Origin: Zygnema cylindricum
Taxonomy: Eukaryota > Streptophyta > Zygnematophyceae > Zygnematales > Zygnemataceae
DNA length: 64,000 nucleotides
Direction of reading: 5' to 3'
NCBI GenBank assembly: GCA_037447655.1
Contig: JBBHKE010003213.1
Location: 1 to 64,000, forward strand
Part shown: one piece after another, positions 22,003 through 33,876 of the stretch
Layout: every line of letters starts with the position of its first letter
Numbering within the stretch: the first letter of the stretch is position 1
Notes under the pieces: generated by a model
The model's input: only the letters and a program-made list of their open reading frames with translations
The model's database searches: none
Told to the model about the DNA's origin: nothing
Made by a program: the position numbers and the translations under genes

Positions 22003-22835
22003 TTCCCCTCTATAAGGTTTCTTCGGGTCCTTCCCTCATCGGTCCCCTCCTGTTGCTAGAGTTTGAATGCTCTTTCCTCCTCTCCTTATCTCCATTGTGT
22101 TTTCCTGCACAAGTATCATTCTGACTACTGTGTTCCATTTCCATGAACTATGAGATATTCCCTGTACTCAGTACACTATGTTTTCGAACTCATCTGGTAA
22201 TTTCATGATAAGGGTGTTAACTTTCATTTTCATTGTACCTGTCCACCCGGCACTTTCCATTTCTATATACAAACAAGAAAGATCATTACAGTAATCTTAC
22301 ATCTTTCCTCCTTTGTAACTGTAACTTACTAGCTTTTGCTTAGCCAATTCGAGCTCCTAAATAGTTCCAGCTCTATAAATCTCCACCAAACTCACCCACA
22401 ACTCCTCATCCTTGTAAATGTGAAGATGAGGAGTGGCGAAACCTTGAGTGAGGTGCCTCAAAATGAAGTTCTTGGCAGCCATGTTTACATCCTCCCACAT
22501 TTGAGTATTGTCTTCATGGTCTTCACGGACGCTGCTCCCGATATTGTGGTAATAGGAGTGAGGGGTGTCTCCTTCCCTTTCCCCTTTTCGGACACACTGC
22601 TGTCCCCATTATCTGCCTCGTCCGCTGAGGCAGCCGTTGTTGCAGGAAACCTTACTCCCCCAAATCTTGGTGGAGTTCCCGAAGGTGGACGTTTCACTTG
22701 TCCACTGACGATACCCCAATTTCGTTTTTCACACAAAGCTCCCAACATCATGGCTTCCCAATAGATGAACCCAGATCCATTGAAGGTGGGCACCCTAGAG
22801 GGTGGGCCCATAACCTGAAATTCTGTGTCCTCCAT
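22003..22835 (-). pseudogene. C1 gag
   Basis: Starts at ATG 22835-22833, which lies inside the LTR: MEDTEFQ, then VMGPPSRVPTFNGSGFIYWE where the primer-binding site is translated. GALCEKRNWGIVSGQV follows. Downstream in other frames LPDEFENIV and CNDLSCLYIEMESA are recognisable UBN2/DUF4219-type Copia gag pieces. Frameshifts occur near 22485. Confidence 0.85.
22801..22815 (-). promoter_or_regulatory. C1 primer-binding site, half initiator tRNA-Met type
   Basis: Minus strand GGTTATGGGCCCACC directly abuts the LTR end (TTTCA). It is the exact complement of the anticodon arm and loop of plant initiator tRNA-Met (positions about 26-40), not of a tRNA 3' end. Confidence 0.85.
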
Positions 22836-25172
22836 TAAACTACAAAATACAGCAAGCCTCAAGATAGTGTTTAACTAACCCACTTCAAGCCACAACTACT
22901 GCTGCCCAAGAAGGCAAACTCACAATTTGACTGCACCCTTGTGCAGCCTGGACTCCCCTGAGTCCGAAGCAAAAAGAATCACTGAAAACGGCCAACCAGC
23001 CGATAAGTTATGAGTGGGCAAAGATGCCAAATTTATACAAACTCTCAAAGAGAGAGAGGTTCTTATCTACCAAAATTCTCTAAGTCCTAAATCCCTCTCA
23101 CAAACCCTATCTATTGTAGTACAAACCAATAAGATCACTGTAAAGTACAGAAAAGTACTATGGCCGATGTACTTTCTGTATGGCCCATGTACGGCAACGC
23201 GAATAAGTGGACGTGTGTCCACTTTTCACTTGTCCGTATGTTCGCCAGAATTCCTGCGACCAAATGTCATCCTTCCGCGTGGCGCCACGTCACGCCACGT
23301 CATAAACGCCAAAAATGACCATTTTGTGATCTCGACATTGATTTTTCTCCTTCACATTAGATTGGATATTAAATGTCCGCCGTCGAAAACAAATGTTCGA
23401 TTCATTTGTTTGCGTGCAAGATAATGTTCGCACTATATAATACTTGGTTCCATGTTTTTTCGTTCGTTATTCCGTTAATCGAATTCATAGACGTAACATT
23501 GTTTAAATAAATATCAAACCGTTGTCGAGCGTGCCTGATGAACGTGAGGGAAGGGCCCAAAGCACGGCGTCGTCGCCATTGGAGTCCTGCAAATAAACCC
23601 CGAATGCGAATGCTTCCCGTAAAAAATGATCATGCCCACTGTTGCCCCCATCCCTCCCATAGACATGCATGCACAAAATAGGAGGGAAAGAAGGACCGGG
23701 ACTAGGAATGAAGGCATGGGAAGGTGAAAAGATCTCCCCTTCCTTTTGTTTTCCCCATCGAATCCGGGGAAAGGGGTTTGGGTTTTTTAGTTTGTCAGGT
23801 CGGTGCCCCGATTTTTTTTGTGCTTTATCCACTAGAAGTCTATAGCATTTGTTCCCTCAAAACCCACTGTTTCGATACCAGGAAGATGCAGCTTTACTCC
23901 GCGAGGTTCACGCCAAAGCAAAAGAAACTACAAGTCAATACACAAATGCACTACCACGTTGACATATAGAAATAAATAGGAAAGGTTGTTTCAGATTTAA
24001 CAATATCACCTTGACCACAGAAATAAAATATAAGATGGAAGATATAAAGATGGCGGAGCAAGCTTAACATACCCCGACAATTTACGATGACAATGAGAGA
24101 AGGCGATATCTCTCCCAATGGTTGTGTAAATAGGTATGATACTCCTTCAACCCTCGGTGTCTGCAGCTCAGAACCGACTAGACTCTTCTCAGTTTCAAAC
24201 AGCGAAAAATCCAAAAATCACCCAAAGGGAAGATAATGCCAATTACCAGCCCGAACTACGATTCCCACAATGGACATATCCAAAACAAAGATGGCAATAG
24301 AGTCAAAAAAAACAAAGGTTCTTCCAAAAAAAGGTTTGTTGGATTTTCCGAGGGTTTTCACAGGAGATAATACTGAAAAGAAACCTGTCTCTTTAGACCC
24401 CAAGTGCCTTATACATCAAAGTTTGTCATATTGCAAGTCTGAAAGTCAAAGCTATGCTATTAACCTATGAGCGGTTCGCAAGTGTAATTGAACAGACACA
24501 AGACAAATTAATCCGTACTACACTCGGGGCAAAAAGTTTTGCTCCGGACTGCGGCTAGATCCGCGGCCGGAAAAAATTATTCGGTCCACAATTATAAGAC
24601 AAAATCTTGAAAATGACACTAACTTGCCAGACTTTGACCTATCGTAATAAATGGACGAAAGGTCAGCTGAGACTCAACTAAATCTCAATTGACGGCTACC
24701 AGCATAATCTAAATGCAAATCTGAAAAGTTACGTGGCAATCCACAATGTACCACCCAAAGGGGCTGGTGGCAAATGGTTCTATTTAAGGAATTGTAACCT
24801 TTGAGACGGTAGAACTTTGTCATCCGGTCTCTGTTTGGCGCCAAATAAAGTGCGTTCCGCTACGTTTAGGAAATACAAGGATCCCGTCTAGCTTGGTGCA
24901 CTCACTCCTCCGTACTCTGAAGACCGTACAGAGTAAAAAGGGCCCGGAAATCCTTGGTGATATAAAGGTATGCCTGAAAAGCACCTGAGCTTGACACCTA
25001 ATGTATCCTAACGGACTTCTACAATAGACTGGTCAGAGCTAACGGCTAAGCCGCGCTCCACCGGTCGGAGGTTCGAGTCTTGCCGGACTCAACCTCTTGT
25101 TGAGAGTGACATTAGTCACTCTTTAGCCCTGCTTGCTTAAGCGAGGACAACCATGGCTCAGACACCCTCTCT
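22816..25172 (-). repeat. C1 5' LTR, interrupted and truncated
   Basis: 22816-23522 and 24997-25172 are the two halves, separated by a solo gypsy LTR. The far end is missing after ACACCCTCTCT near 25172. The tRNA-like sequence is at 25012-25090 (plus). Confidence 0.85.
23523..24996 (-). mobile_element. Solo gypsy LTR inside C1 5' LTR
   Basis: 1,474 bp from TGTCGAGCGTGCC to GAGCTTGACA. The host LTR reads ATCAAACC-TAATG at this point in the intact 3' copy. Here it reads ATCAAACCGT before and CCTAATG after, so a short, mutated duplication (CCGT/CCTA) is likely. It is the youngest event in this nest. Confidence 0.88.
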
Positions 25173-25775
25173 ATGGACTCTCTACGTCATTGAACTGCCG
25201 CAAATAATATGCGCGGTACTCCACGATTAATCATACGCCACATGCTAGTATTCAAGTTGTTGCTTTACAAACCGAATCCTCCAAATGAACCCTCACCAAA
25301 TCACATATTTCACGAATTGTTCGGTCACCCAAATTACGTACGCCTCATACCGTATTATTAAGGCTTCACTAAAACAAATGTGTATGAAACTAAGTCTTTA
25401 AAACAACAATTTGACCTAACGTAATAAATAAAAAAAAAGTTGGTTGGGCCTCAACTAAAGTCCGACTGATGTTTAGCAGCATAACCTAGATTACAATCCC
25501 AAAAGTTATGTTCAAATCCAGAATGTACCCCCCAATGGTGAAGTGGGAAACTGCTTCCAGGTGGCGAAACTTCAATATCGGGAGTGGAATTACTTGGTCA
25601 TCCGGCCCCCATTAGGGGTAAACCAAATTGCATCGCGCTCCGTGTGGAAAATCAAGGACTCTAGTTCAGTCTATTACACCTCAAAATCCGTACGTCGATG
25701 ACCGTACGGGAAAAAAGCGTTTTGACAATCCGGGATATATGTGGGTGTGCACATATGGCACACGAGCTTGACAAC

Positions 25776-25986
25776 TGTCGAGCGTGGCTTATGAGAAGAG
25801 AAAAGGGGTCGATGATCCACAGAGTTGTCCAAAGGGAGACTTGCAAAGAATCGTAGATGCGAATGCTTCCAGGGCCATGCCCCCTTCTACCTGAATCCCT
25901 CTCGGTGACATGAATGCAAACGTAGGAAAAAAAAAAAAGATACCCCTCCCCTCGTCCCCCCTTTCCCCTATGAGGTCAGAGGGAAA
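25776..25986 (-). repeat. Partial duplicate of LTR end in second gypsy unit
   Basis: TGTCGAGCGTGG restarts two bases after the LTR, as at 12212, and is then cut by the solo LTR at 25987. The sequence resumes at about 27284 with GAGCTGATATCCTAATTTCC, equal to 12480 in the first unit. Confidence 0.75.
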
Positions 25987-27278
25987 TGTTGTTTATAGCC
26001 TATTTCAGCCATGGATTACTCACGGAAGACACCCACAAACTACCCCAAAACAGTTGTGTTTCAGACAGCACAGATTACTCCAGAATTAATAGAAGCTGAT
26101 AAAACTACACCTGTATGCAGTATATCCTAGACACTATAATCACTCAAAATTAAAGCTTCATCCACAAAGGAATCTAATAGATATGAGCTCCCGAGTTTTC
26201 CAAAAGTAGTTGACAGCTTATCAAGCGAACCAAGTAAACTTCTCACATAATTCTACAGAAATAACACAACAGACTGAAACTACACACATATATATTTACT
26301 ATATCAAAAAACATATACATAACGTTTCATATCAAGATATCATCGAAGTGATCACACTGACAGGTTAAAGATGCACAAAAGCAGTCTGCCATTACTTTGA
26401 TAAACTTAGCTGATAATGAGAAATAAACTTAGTCCTACAATTTATACTCACAGAGTCTTTTATTGATTCCTACACTTATCAAAGAACTACACGTGTAAGT
26501 AAGTACTATACACTAATAAATATACTGTACGTCAACGGTACGTCTACTGTACCGGAAGTACGTCCAAAACCCTATTTGTAACTTTTATCCTAATTTAATC
26601 TTGTAACACTAAAATTAATTCACTACATACAAAATTCAATTGTTTCAGATATACACAAATATTGTTCATACATAAATTGTGCCACTTGCTTAATCATCAA
26701 TAGGCAAATCCGTCCAAACGTCACTAAGCATGTGTACAAGTCTATTCCGAATTTGCGGATCGTCGTAAGATGTAAAGTAGATCTTCACGGTAGACGACAC
26801 GCGTCCAAGTCATTATCTGTGGTCCCATTTCAAATTGATGCTTAGTTAGCATGGTTTACATAAGTCCAGCCGACTGTTGTTTGTGCGGTACAAAACACCT
26901 GAGTGCGTACAGGGGGCTTCGTCACTTGTGGTCTCGCCCGCATCGCGTCCATCAACACGATTCGAATCAACGTTCTTTATTGAATCCATACAATAAATTT
27001 ATCAGATGTCCAGTCCAAACTTCGTCCGTCCAATTTTGCAAATCCGCTTGATCCATATTCGACACGTGTATGTGAGTGTCGGCGCCATTCCGAAATAACT
27101 GTAAAATCTCATATGTCGACGCGTGTCCCTGTAATATTACGGTACACTCTTTTGTCCTTATACTACTGTAACACTATTTGGGGTCAATACTAAAGTGTGT
27201 ATACCAAATAATATTCTAAGTACTAATCTCTCTCTCCCTGACCTGTTTACTAAGTAGTAAAGCTTTCAAATTACAACA
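25987..27278. mobile_element. Solo LTR of another family
   Basis: 1,292 bp, edges TGTTG and CAACA, flanked by GGAAA (25982-25986) and AGAAA (27279-27283). The gypsy sequence continues on both sides. It does not align to the Copia LTRs of this window. Its edges read alike on both strands, so its orientation is unknown. Confidence 0.8.
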
Positions 27279-27348
27279 AGAAAGCGGTGAGCTGATATCC
27301 TAATTTCCCCAACTCTTAGTCATCAGGACTTAAAAAATAAATATGTTA

Positions 27349-27735
27349 CTAGCCCAATTTGCAGTTCTTGCACAACAAGAGGGCAAAGGGTTGAGGACGA
27401 GACTTCGAAGTGGATGGAAGGCAGGATTGATGCAAGCAGTGGACCATCAATCCCAAATCTTTACAAGTCCTGGTTGAGGTGACTGGAGGCAGGCAAAGGA
27501 ACATGAATGTGGGTTGGCAAAATAGGTAAGGTGGAAAGTAGGCTCGTCTTCCAAACCTCGAAGGTGATAAGAATCCACATTGATTTGATTCTCCTTGATT
27601 TGGCGACCATCCTTCCCCTCCAGTGCCAAGAACTCTTTTATTTGAAACCTCTACCACTATTACAATAACACGTCCCGCTGAAATATCCAGTGTGTCTTTC
27701 TTCTGTTGCATCATGTACACGAAATCCTTGGGCAT
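27349..27735 (-). pseudogene. Second copy of the unassigned gypsy ORF
   Basis: QQKKDTLDISAGRVIVIVVE and, in the neighbouring frame, ALEGKDGRQIKENQINVDSY and EPTFHLTYFANP match the ORF at 12690-12980 at protein level. One frameshift separates the two halves. Confidence 0.55.
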
Positions 27736-28212
27736 AAATCATCGTTGCGAGGGAACAAAATTCTTGCTCTTGCGTTGCGAATATCAGATTTGATTTCACT
27801 GTTGAGTTGCCTATAAGTTTCATATGGCAAGAGGCATTTCAAGGTGGAACACCTTTGCCCTGCAGCAATCAATTTCTCGACCGTTCCCTTTTAATCCATT
27901 TCCTGAAGGACCACTGCTTGGGCTGAGGCAGCGCCGGGCAGCATGGGATGGCGTCCAAAAACAATGAATTACGGACTATAGGAACGGAGGGAAGCTTGCG
28001 ACTAAATCTGAACCCCATGGCAATCTAAGGCACCCTTCAATCACACTCACCAAAATCCTCTTCAACAACATATTTCCGCAATGACCGCTTCATTGTCTAT
28101 ACGCAACTTTCTACCAAACCGTCGACTTACGAGTTGTCTCGCCTGGTCAGGCAATGGTCGATAAAGCACAATTCCAACAAGTTAGAGAATTCCCCGCAAA
28201 TTCGAGCCATAG

Positions 28213-28413
28213 TTAGTCAGTACTTTGGTAAGTGATCCAAATTGGGACAAAGCTCTCTAATAATGCATCTGCAATTGCCTTGGACTCCTTCCAGGGTAGG
28301 ACCACAAATTCTATCCATTTGGAAAAATACTCTATCATTACTAGTACAAAGAGGTTCCCCTGTCTACTAGTGGGTAAAGGGCCTAAAAGATCCAAAGACC
28401 AGTAATAAAACAT
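28213..28413 (-). pseudogene. Gypsy integrase core fragment (second unit)
   Basis: YWSLDLLGPLPTSRQGNLFV, IEYFSKWIEFVVLPWKES and IADALLESFV are the start of the gypsy integrase catalytic core, with its first Asp. Further left, toward 27900, only scraps remain. Confidence 0.88.
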
Positions 28414-28599
28414 TCACCAGATTGGAAGGGAATGAAGTTGGGTACCTCTCTTTTAGTCGAAAGCGCCTTTCACTTGGTCACATGATGGACATGTCTGTGC
28501 AATTTGGTTGAGTTGGGTCCGCAACACGTGCCACCTGTACCATCTTGTGATTAACGAGGTAGTCCGCTTTTGCCCAAAATGACTAGATTGCTGGTGGTG

Positions 28600-28908
28600 G
28601 TTTCAGTACTGTGCTGCTCCGCTATAAGTCTAACAAAGATTCCCTCAAAACCCACTATTATAAAGCAAAAGATTCTAGTAGCCAACCCTGGCTGAAACGC
28701 AACCGGAGCCTAAACAAGACTACCAAAGAGAGAACAAATGTCAAGATCATGTCCGTTTTCGGCACACCTTTATTTCCCCAAGATCTTCAGGACTCTTTCT
28801 ACCTGTACAAACATCCTCGTAGGGCGAAAGAGGCACACGGAACCGGACCAGATCAAGGGATTTCCTGAAATGAACCGAACGCACTTTCTTTCGCGTCTAA
28901 CGGAAGCT
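28600..28908 (-). repeat. Gypsy LTR fragment and junction
   Basis: TAAGTCTAACAAAGATTCCC and the following 140 bp match the LTR interior (11040-11200 of the first LTR). The rest to 28908 is not assigned. Confidence 0.55.
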
Positions 28909-29541
28909 TGTCGAGCGTGCCTAATGAACGTGATGGAAAGGCCCGCAGCTCGGAGTCGTGGGCATTCAGTCGTGCAAATAAACTCCGAATGCGAATGCTT
29001 CCCAAAATGATGATAATATCCACTGCTGCCCACATCCCTCTTATAGATATGCATGCAAAATAAAAGAGAGGCATGAGCAGGGAAAGGGAGAAAGGCAAAA
29101 GTTATCTTCTCCTCCTTCCTCCCCCCCCTTTGCCAAGGGAAAGGATTAGGGTCTCGGTTATCAGGCTAATATCCCAATTTTGTGCTTGCCTACGAGAAGT
29201 CTATCTCACTTGTTCCTGGAAAACCCACTGTCGTGAACAAAGGGGTTTTAGTTTACCCCGGAACAGTAACTCTAAAGCAAAGGGAAAACTCTTGATGAAG
29301 ACATAAATGCACTCTCACGTAGATATAAAGATATAAATAGGATCAACTTTCCAGATTTAACAATATCACCTTGCCCCAGATAGAGAATAAAAGATAGAAA
29401 TTATGAAATGTAGCGAAGCAAGCTTAACATACCCCAGCAATCAATGATGACAATTAGAGAAAGAAGACCCCTCTCCCGCGAGTATTATCAAAAGGTATGG
29501 TACTCCTGTAACCTTCGGTGTCCGCAGCTCAGAACCGACAG
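28909..29541 (-). repeat. Truncated gypsy LTR
   Basis: Begins TGTCGAGCGTGCCTAATGAA and follows the solo LTR at 23523 closely until GCTCAGAACCGACA. There it is replaced by Copia C2 sequence. Confidence 0.8.
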
Positions 29542-29649
29542 CTAAAAAACCCTAAAATAAATTAGCGGAAACATTCCCTCTATTCCGACTTCAAATTTTG
29601 AGGGAGGGAGAAAGAGCAGCAAAAGTATACAAGAGAAGCAGGTTGCTCA

Positions 29650-30440
29650 TAAGGTAACTTAGCTATCTCACCCAGATGAGCCTCAATCATACTCGGAGGC
29701 AGTGAATAGTCTAAAGAAAGACAAATGGATTAGAGCCATAAATGATGAGATGGCCTCCATCATGGAAGCAAATACTTGGGAACTAGCGGACTCTCCTCCG
29801 GAAAGAAAATCGATTGGTAGTAAATGGATGTTTAAACTAAAACTGAACTTAGATAATATCATTGAGAGATATATAACTTGATTGGTAGCAAAGGGGTTCA
29901 CCCAAAAGGAGGGGGTTGACAATGAGGAGACTTGTGCTCTAGTTGTTCGGTTCCCATCAATAAGGATTCTCCTCAATCTGGCAACAGTTGAAGACATGGA
30001 AATACATCAGATGGATATTAAGACTGCCTTTCTTAATGGTGAGTTAGAGGAAGAAATTTTCATGAGGCAACTAGAGGGGTTCGTGGAGAAATGAGAAGAG
30101 AGCAAAGTTTGCAGGCTTATAAAGTCCTTATATGGACTGAAAGAAGCTCCCCGACAGTGGAATAAAAAACTAGATGAGTTTCTCACCAGTCTACAATATA
30201 TCTAGATCAGCTCTGCTCATTCTATCTATATGTTTGAAGATGAGAATGGTGTGATTTTCATTGCAATTTATGTGGATGATCTGTTGGTGTTAAGTAAGTC
30301 TTTGGAAATGATCAATAAGTTAAAGAAATATCTTAGAAGCAGATTTGATATGAGGATTAGGGGAGGTAAGGTATATTTTGGGAATCCAAATGGAGAGAGA
30401 TAGGGGGAGAAAGGTTATCAGACTACCTAAAAAGAAAGCA
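29650..30440 (+). pseudogene. C2 reverse transcriptase
   Basis: SHPDEPQSYSEAV (29667 region), DEMASIMEANTWELADSPPE, then MEIHQMDIKTAFLNGELEEE, KSLYGLKEAPRQWNKKLDEF and IFIAIYVDDLLVLSKSLEM. Stops occur at 29880, 30093 and 30203. The YVDD active site is intact. Confidence 0.9.
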
Positions 30441-30679
30441 ATGGGTAATATGCTCCAAAAGTTCCAGATAGAAAAGGCAAACAGTTGTACCACTCCCATA
30501 GACTTGAAGTGAATAAATGATGGGAGTATAAGAGGAGTAATAGTCTTAGATGATCAGATTAGTTTAGAGGAGAGAGAGTTTATGAAGTCTATTCCTTATA
30601 GACAGGTCGTAGGAAGTTTGATCTACTTTATGAACTGTATAAAGTCGAACATAGCGGCAGCAGTATGAGTCCTCACTAT

Positions 30680-31260
30680 GAGTCTTAGCGATCCTATGAG
30701 AGAGATTCGGAGGCAGCAAAGAGAGTCATGAGATATCTGGTAAGAACCAGAGAATTATGGTTACATTTGGGAGGGGAGCACACTGATATCACTACTTGGA
30801 GTGATGCCAGTTATGGGGATGCACCTATGAGAAGATGCACTTCTGGGTATGTGTTCTATGTTGGGGAAGGTGCATGTTATTGGAGCAGTAAGCAACAAAA
30901 GGTGGTTTCTCAGTCCACTATGGAGGTTGAGTACATGGCCTCTTGTTCTGCTGTGAAAGAGTTGATGTGGGTCAAGTCCTTGCTGCAATAACTGGGTTAT
31001 ATGAAGGAGGGAGTGCATGAATTTTTTCTGTGATAATCAGGCCGCCATTGCTTTTGCAGCCAATCCAGAACATCATTTCAAGGCTAAGCAAATGGACATA
31101 ATATTGAGCTTCGTGAGGGAAAAGGTTAAAAATAAAATTGTAAATCTTGTGTATAAATGCGATGAAAAATGGTGGCTGGCATGATGACGAAACCTGTGCC
31201 CTCTCCAAAGTTAAAATATTGTAGGGAAAAATGTGGATTAAAAGAAAAGTTAAAATTAGA
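30680..31260 (+). pseudogene. C2 RNase H
   Basis: The frame 30728-30991 gives RTRELWLHLGGEHTDITTWS, DASYGDAPMRRCTSGYVFY and SKQQKVVSQSTMEVEYMASC. After a stop near 30991 and a frameshift near 31020, DNQAAIAFAANPEHH is recognisable. The Asp and Glu catalytic blocks are present but split. Confidence 0.88.
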
Positions 31261-31277
31261 CTAGAAAATAAGGGGAG

Positions 31278-32279
31278 TGTTGAAATAACTAGTTTTGAGT
31301 ATTTTCTAGGTCTAAATAGATTAGCAGAAAAGATAAGAAAAGTGCAGGCAACCTGCCTCCATCTTTTCTCTCTCTCTCGCCCACATACTTGTTGTAGTCA
31401 CTGAAAGAGAGAGAGAGTTATGGAGCCATGGCTGCCTCAGCTCCAAAAGCAGTACTAAAAAGTGACTTAAGTCACTCTCAACAAAAGGTTGAGTCCGACA
31501 AGACTCGAACCTCCGATCGGTAGAGTGCGGCGTAGCCGTTAGCTCTAACCAAGTTGTTGTAGAAGTCCGTTAGGATACATAGGGTTTGATATCTATTTAA
31601 ACTTGTGTACGGTCCTGACACTGATTAACTAAAATATGAAAGAAGGAACATAGAACTAGTTAAACTTTAGTGGGGACGCCATTTCGCATGAAACAAATGA
31701 ATCGGACATTTGTTTTGACGGTTAAAATTCAATGTCAGATTTAATCCTATGACATACATCGTAGTCGGGATCCCGGAATGGTCACTTTGGCGTTTTTGGA
31801 TGTGGCATGATCTTGCTCCACGTGGAGGGATATCATTTGGTCGTAGGAATTCCGGAGAGCGTACGGACGAGTGAAAGGTTGACACGTGTCCACTCAGAGG
31901 CCTTGTCGTACATAGGCCGTACAAAAACAACATTGGCTGTAGTACCTTTCTGTACTTTAGAGTTATGTGATTTTGTCGTACATTAGTAGATAGGGGTTAT
32001 GAGAGGAAAGTAGGACTTAGCATATTTTTAGACACTCACCTCTCCCTTGGGAGCTTTGTATAAATTGGTATCTTTGCCACCTTATAACTTATCGGTTGGT
32101 TGGTCGTTTTCAGTGAATCTTTTTGTTACGGACTTAGGGGAGTCCAAGTTTCACAAGGGTGATGTTAGACTGTAAGTTTGCTTTCTTGGGCAGCAGTGGT
32201 TGTGGCTTGAAGTGGGTTAGTTAAAAGCTATCTAGAGGCTTCTTGAATTCTGTAGTCCAATGGAGGACACATGATAGCA
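31278..32279 (+). repeat. C2 3' LTR
   Basis: Starts TGTTGAAATAACTAG after the polypurine tract and follows the C1-type LTR to ATGGAGGACACA near 32272. The last bases (GAATTTCA) are replaced, so the end is lost. TATA-like GTATAAATTGG is at about 32058. Confidence 0.85.
31491..31570 (-). other. tRNA-like sequence in C2 LTR
   Basis: On the minus strand, GGTTAGAGCTAACGGCTACG (D-arm-like) followed by GGAGGTTCGAGTCTTG (T arm with perfect B box). Antisense to C2. Confidence 0.6.
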
Positions 32280-32725
32280 AACACGTCAAATCTGGTTTCG
32301 GTCCCTGAAAAAACAATTTGGCTTCTGTCCCTGAAACGAATTTTTTTTTGCATGACACTCCGGCCAATTTGTCGTCGTCCAGATTGGTTCGCAATAAGGT
32401 ACCTTTTAAGCCATTGACACCACCTATCGAACAACTTAACATACGTCAAAGTACGCGTCTTATTCAGCCGACTTTGAAGATTCGCGAGAATCTCACTCAC
32501 CCAACCTTGACGACATCAAAGATCCTCATACATTGACAGCCGCTTTGTAACGACCCGATGCTGACAAGTGGCGGCTTGGTGCTACTCTGGAGTACAATGC
32601 ATTAATGTCAAATAATACTTGGACGCTTTGTACCGTTCTACCAAATCGATGTGCAATTGGATCCTAATGGGTTTTTAAGATTAAACTGTTGGCAGATGGA
32701 TCTGTCAACCGTTACAAGGCACGCC
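32280..32725 (+). pseudogene. Fragment of a different Copia lineage (pre-RT and RT start)
   Basis: QSTRLIQPTLKIRENLTHPT then, after stops, PDADKWRLGATLEYNALMSN, NTWTLCTVLPNRCAIGS and WVFKIKLLADGSVNRYKAR. This is the junction into Copia RT (NTW...WVFKIK), but with wording unlike C1, C2, C6 and C7. It is sandwiched between the C2 LTR and the tandem array. Confidence 0.75.
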
Positions 32726-33876
32726 AATTGATATTCATGTATTTTCTAGGTCTGAATACGAAAAATAAAAGGAGAAAGTCAGCAAAGGTAGCATGTTTCT
32801 CGCTCCACTCTCCAGTCCCCATACTTGTTACAATCAGTAAACACCGAAGAGAGAGCTAAAACCATGGCTGCATATGCTGTCCTAATGAGACAGAGAATAG
32901 ACTTGATACTCAGTGTAGTGTATACCAAAAACGTGGCTGCCGGTACCGAGTTTTGATTTTAGTACATACCGATTGTCAAATTAGCCGGTAGCCGTTAGCT
33001 TTATCCTATAGTATAGGAACAATGTTGGGATATGTAGGATACGATAAATATTTCAATGAATACACGTTGAAGATTCTATTTAACTAATAGAACGTAATCT
33101 TCAACATATAACCCACAGTACCTTATATACCGTACAAAACAAATGTTACGCACATTTATTTCGACGATCCGTATCAAAATCCGAATTTGGTTGACATTCG
33201 TGGAGCGAGCCGAGATTCTCGAATGGCCACTTCGGCGTTTTCGGGTGCCGCCACTCCGGATGACACGTGGCAATATCTTGGAGGATTGCGCGATCTCCGG
33301 AACGCGAAATGACAAGTTCGGATGTGACAAATGTCACATTATGGCGATGCCGTACAAGGACCGTACAAAAGTACTCTAGAACTTGTACTTTCTTGTACAC
33401 TACAGTCCTATGATTGGTCCGTACTTCAATAGAAGGAGTTTTAGAGAGGGAATACGACTTAGTAGTTTTCTAGCAGGTAGCCTCCTCTTTGAGAGAGCAC
33501 CTTGTATAAAAGGCAAACTTTGGTTTGCCATAACAATTAACTCAATTGACCATTTTCAATGATTCTTTTTGTTGCGGACTCAAAGAGTCCAGGCTACACA
33601 AGGGTGTAGTCGGTCAAAGTGTTTCTCTGCGACGGTGCCTGCATTTCTAAGGGAAAGTCAAAGCGGGGAATGTTATCCAAAACTCATATTGCAACTTTGC
33701 ATTGTGTGGTGGAACTGAGCACACAGAAAGTCATATCACAAGGGTGAAGATGTAATGGGGTTTTGATTGTGAAGTGGTCAATCATTTTGGTTTATATAAA
33801 CTTGGAGTCGGCACTATCTAGATTAGCTTCTTTGGACCTGTGAATTCCGTGTAGCGATGGAGCCCATAGACTTACC
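32726..33876 (+). repeat. Array LTR 1
   Basis: Its 5' tip is eroded (AATTGATATTCATG in place of TGTTGAGATTTGTG). It ends ATGGAGCCCATAGACTTACC followed by the primer-binding site at 33877. TATA-like GTATAAAAGG is near 33504. Confidence 0.85.

Larger units (their letters stand above)
17725..25172 (-). mobile_element. Copia element C1 (nearly full length, decayed)
   Basis: Minus-strand Ty1/Copia with order 5' LTR (22816-25172, itself interrupted), primer-binding site, gag, zinc knuckle, protease, integrase, RT, RNase H and 3' LTR (17725-18480). Integrase before RT identifies Copia. The right edge of the 5' LTR is cut short near 25172, so no target duplication can be read. It lies inside the second gypsy LTR and is therefore younger than it. 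Confidence 0.9.
16864..25773 (-). repeat. Second gypsy LTR, split by Copia C1
   Basis: Starts with a decayed TGTTTAGCGTGCTTGAT at 16864, follows the LTR to about 17724, is interrupted by C1, and resumes near 25185 through CACGAGCTTGACA at 25773. The 17-kb half matches 10743-11650 and the 25-kb half matches 11700-12209 of the first LTR. Confidence 0.75.
10743..28908 (-). mobile_element. Ty3/gypsy tandem array (two decayed units, several later insertions)
   Basis: In plus coordinates the order is LTR (10743-12209), internal with integrase, RNase H and RT in reverse order (12210-16863), a second LTR (16864-25773, split by Copia C1), then the 3' part of a second internal region (25774-28600). 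Both internals begin with AC plus a partial copy of the LTR end. The pol order (RT, RNase H, integrase) identifies Ty3/gypsy. All frames carry stops. Sharing of the middle LTR suggests LTR-LTR recombination rather than two independent insertions, but nesting cannot be excluded. Confidence 0.75.
29542..32279 (+). mobile_element. Copia element C2, 5'-truncated
   Basis: Plus-strand Copia retaining only the linker, RT, RNase H and 3' LTR. The 5' LTR, gag, protease and integrase are absent. The 3' end has the polypurine tract AGAAAATAAGGGGAG immediately before the LTR. Confidence 0.88.

Noticed and set aside
22801-22815. Conventional plant Copia primer-binding site (TGGTATCAGAGC type)
   Set aside because: It is absent next to every LTR end examined. 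The anticodon-arm complement occupies that place instead.
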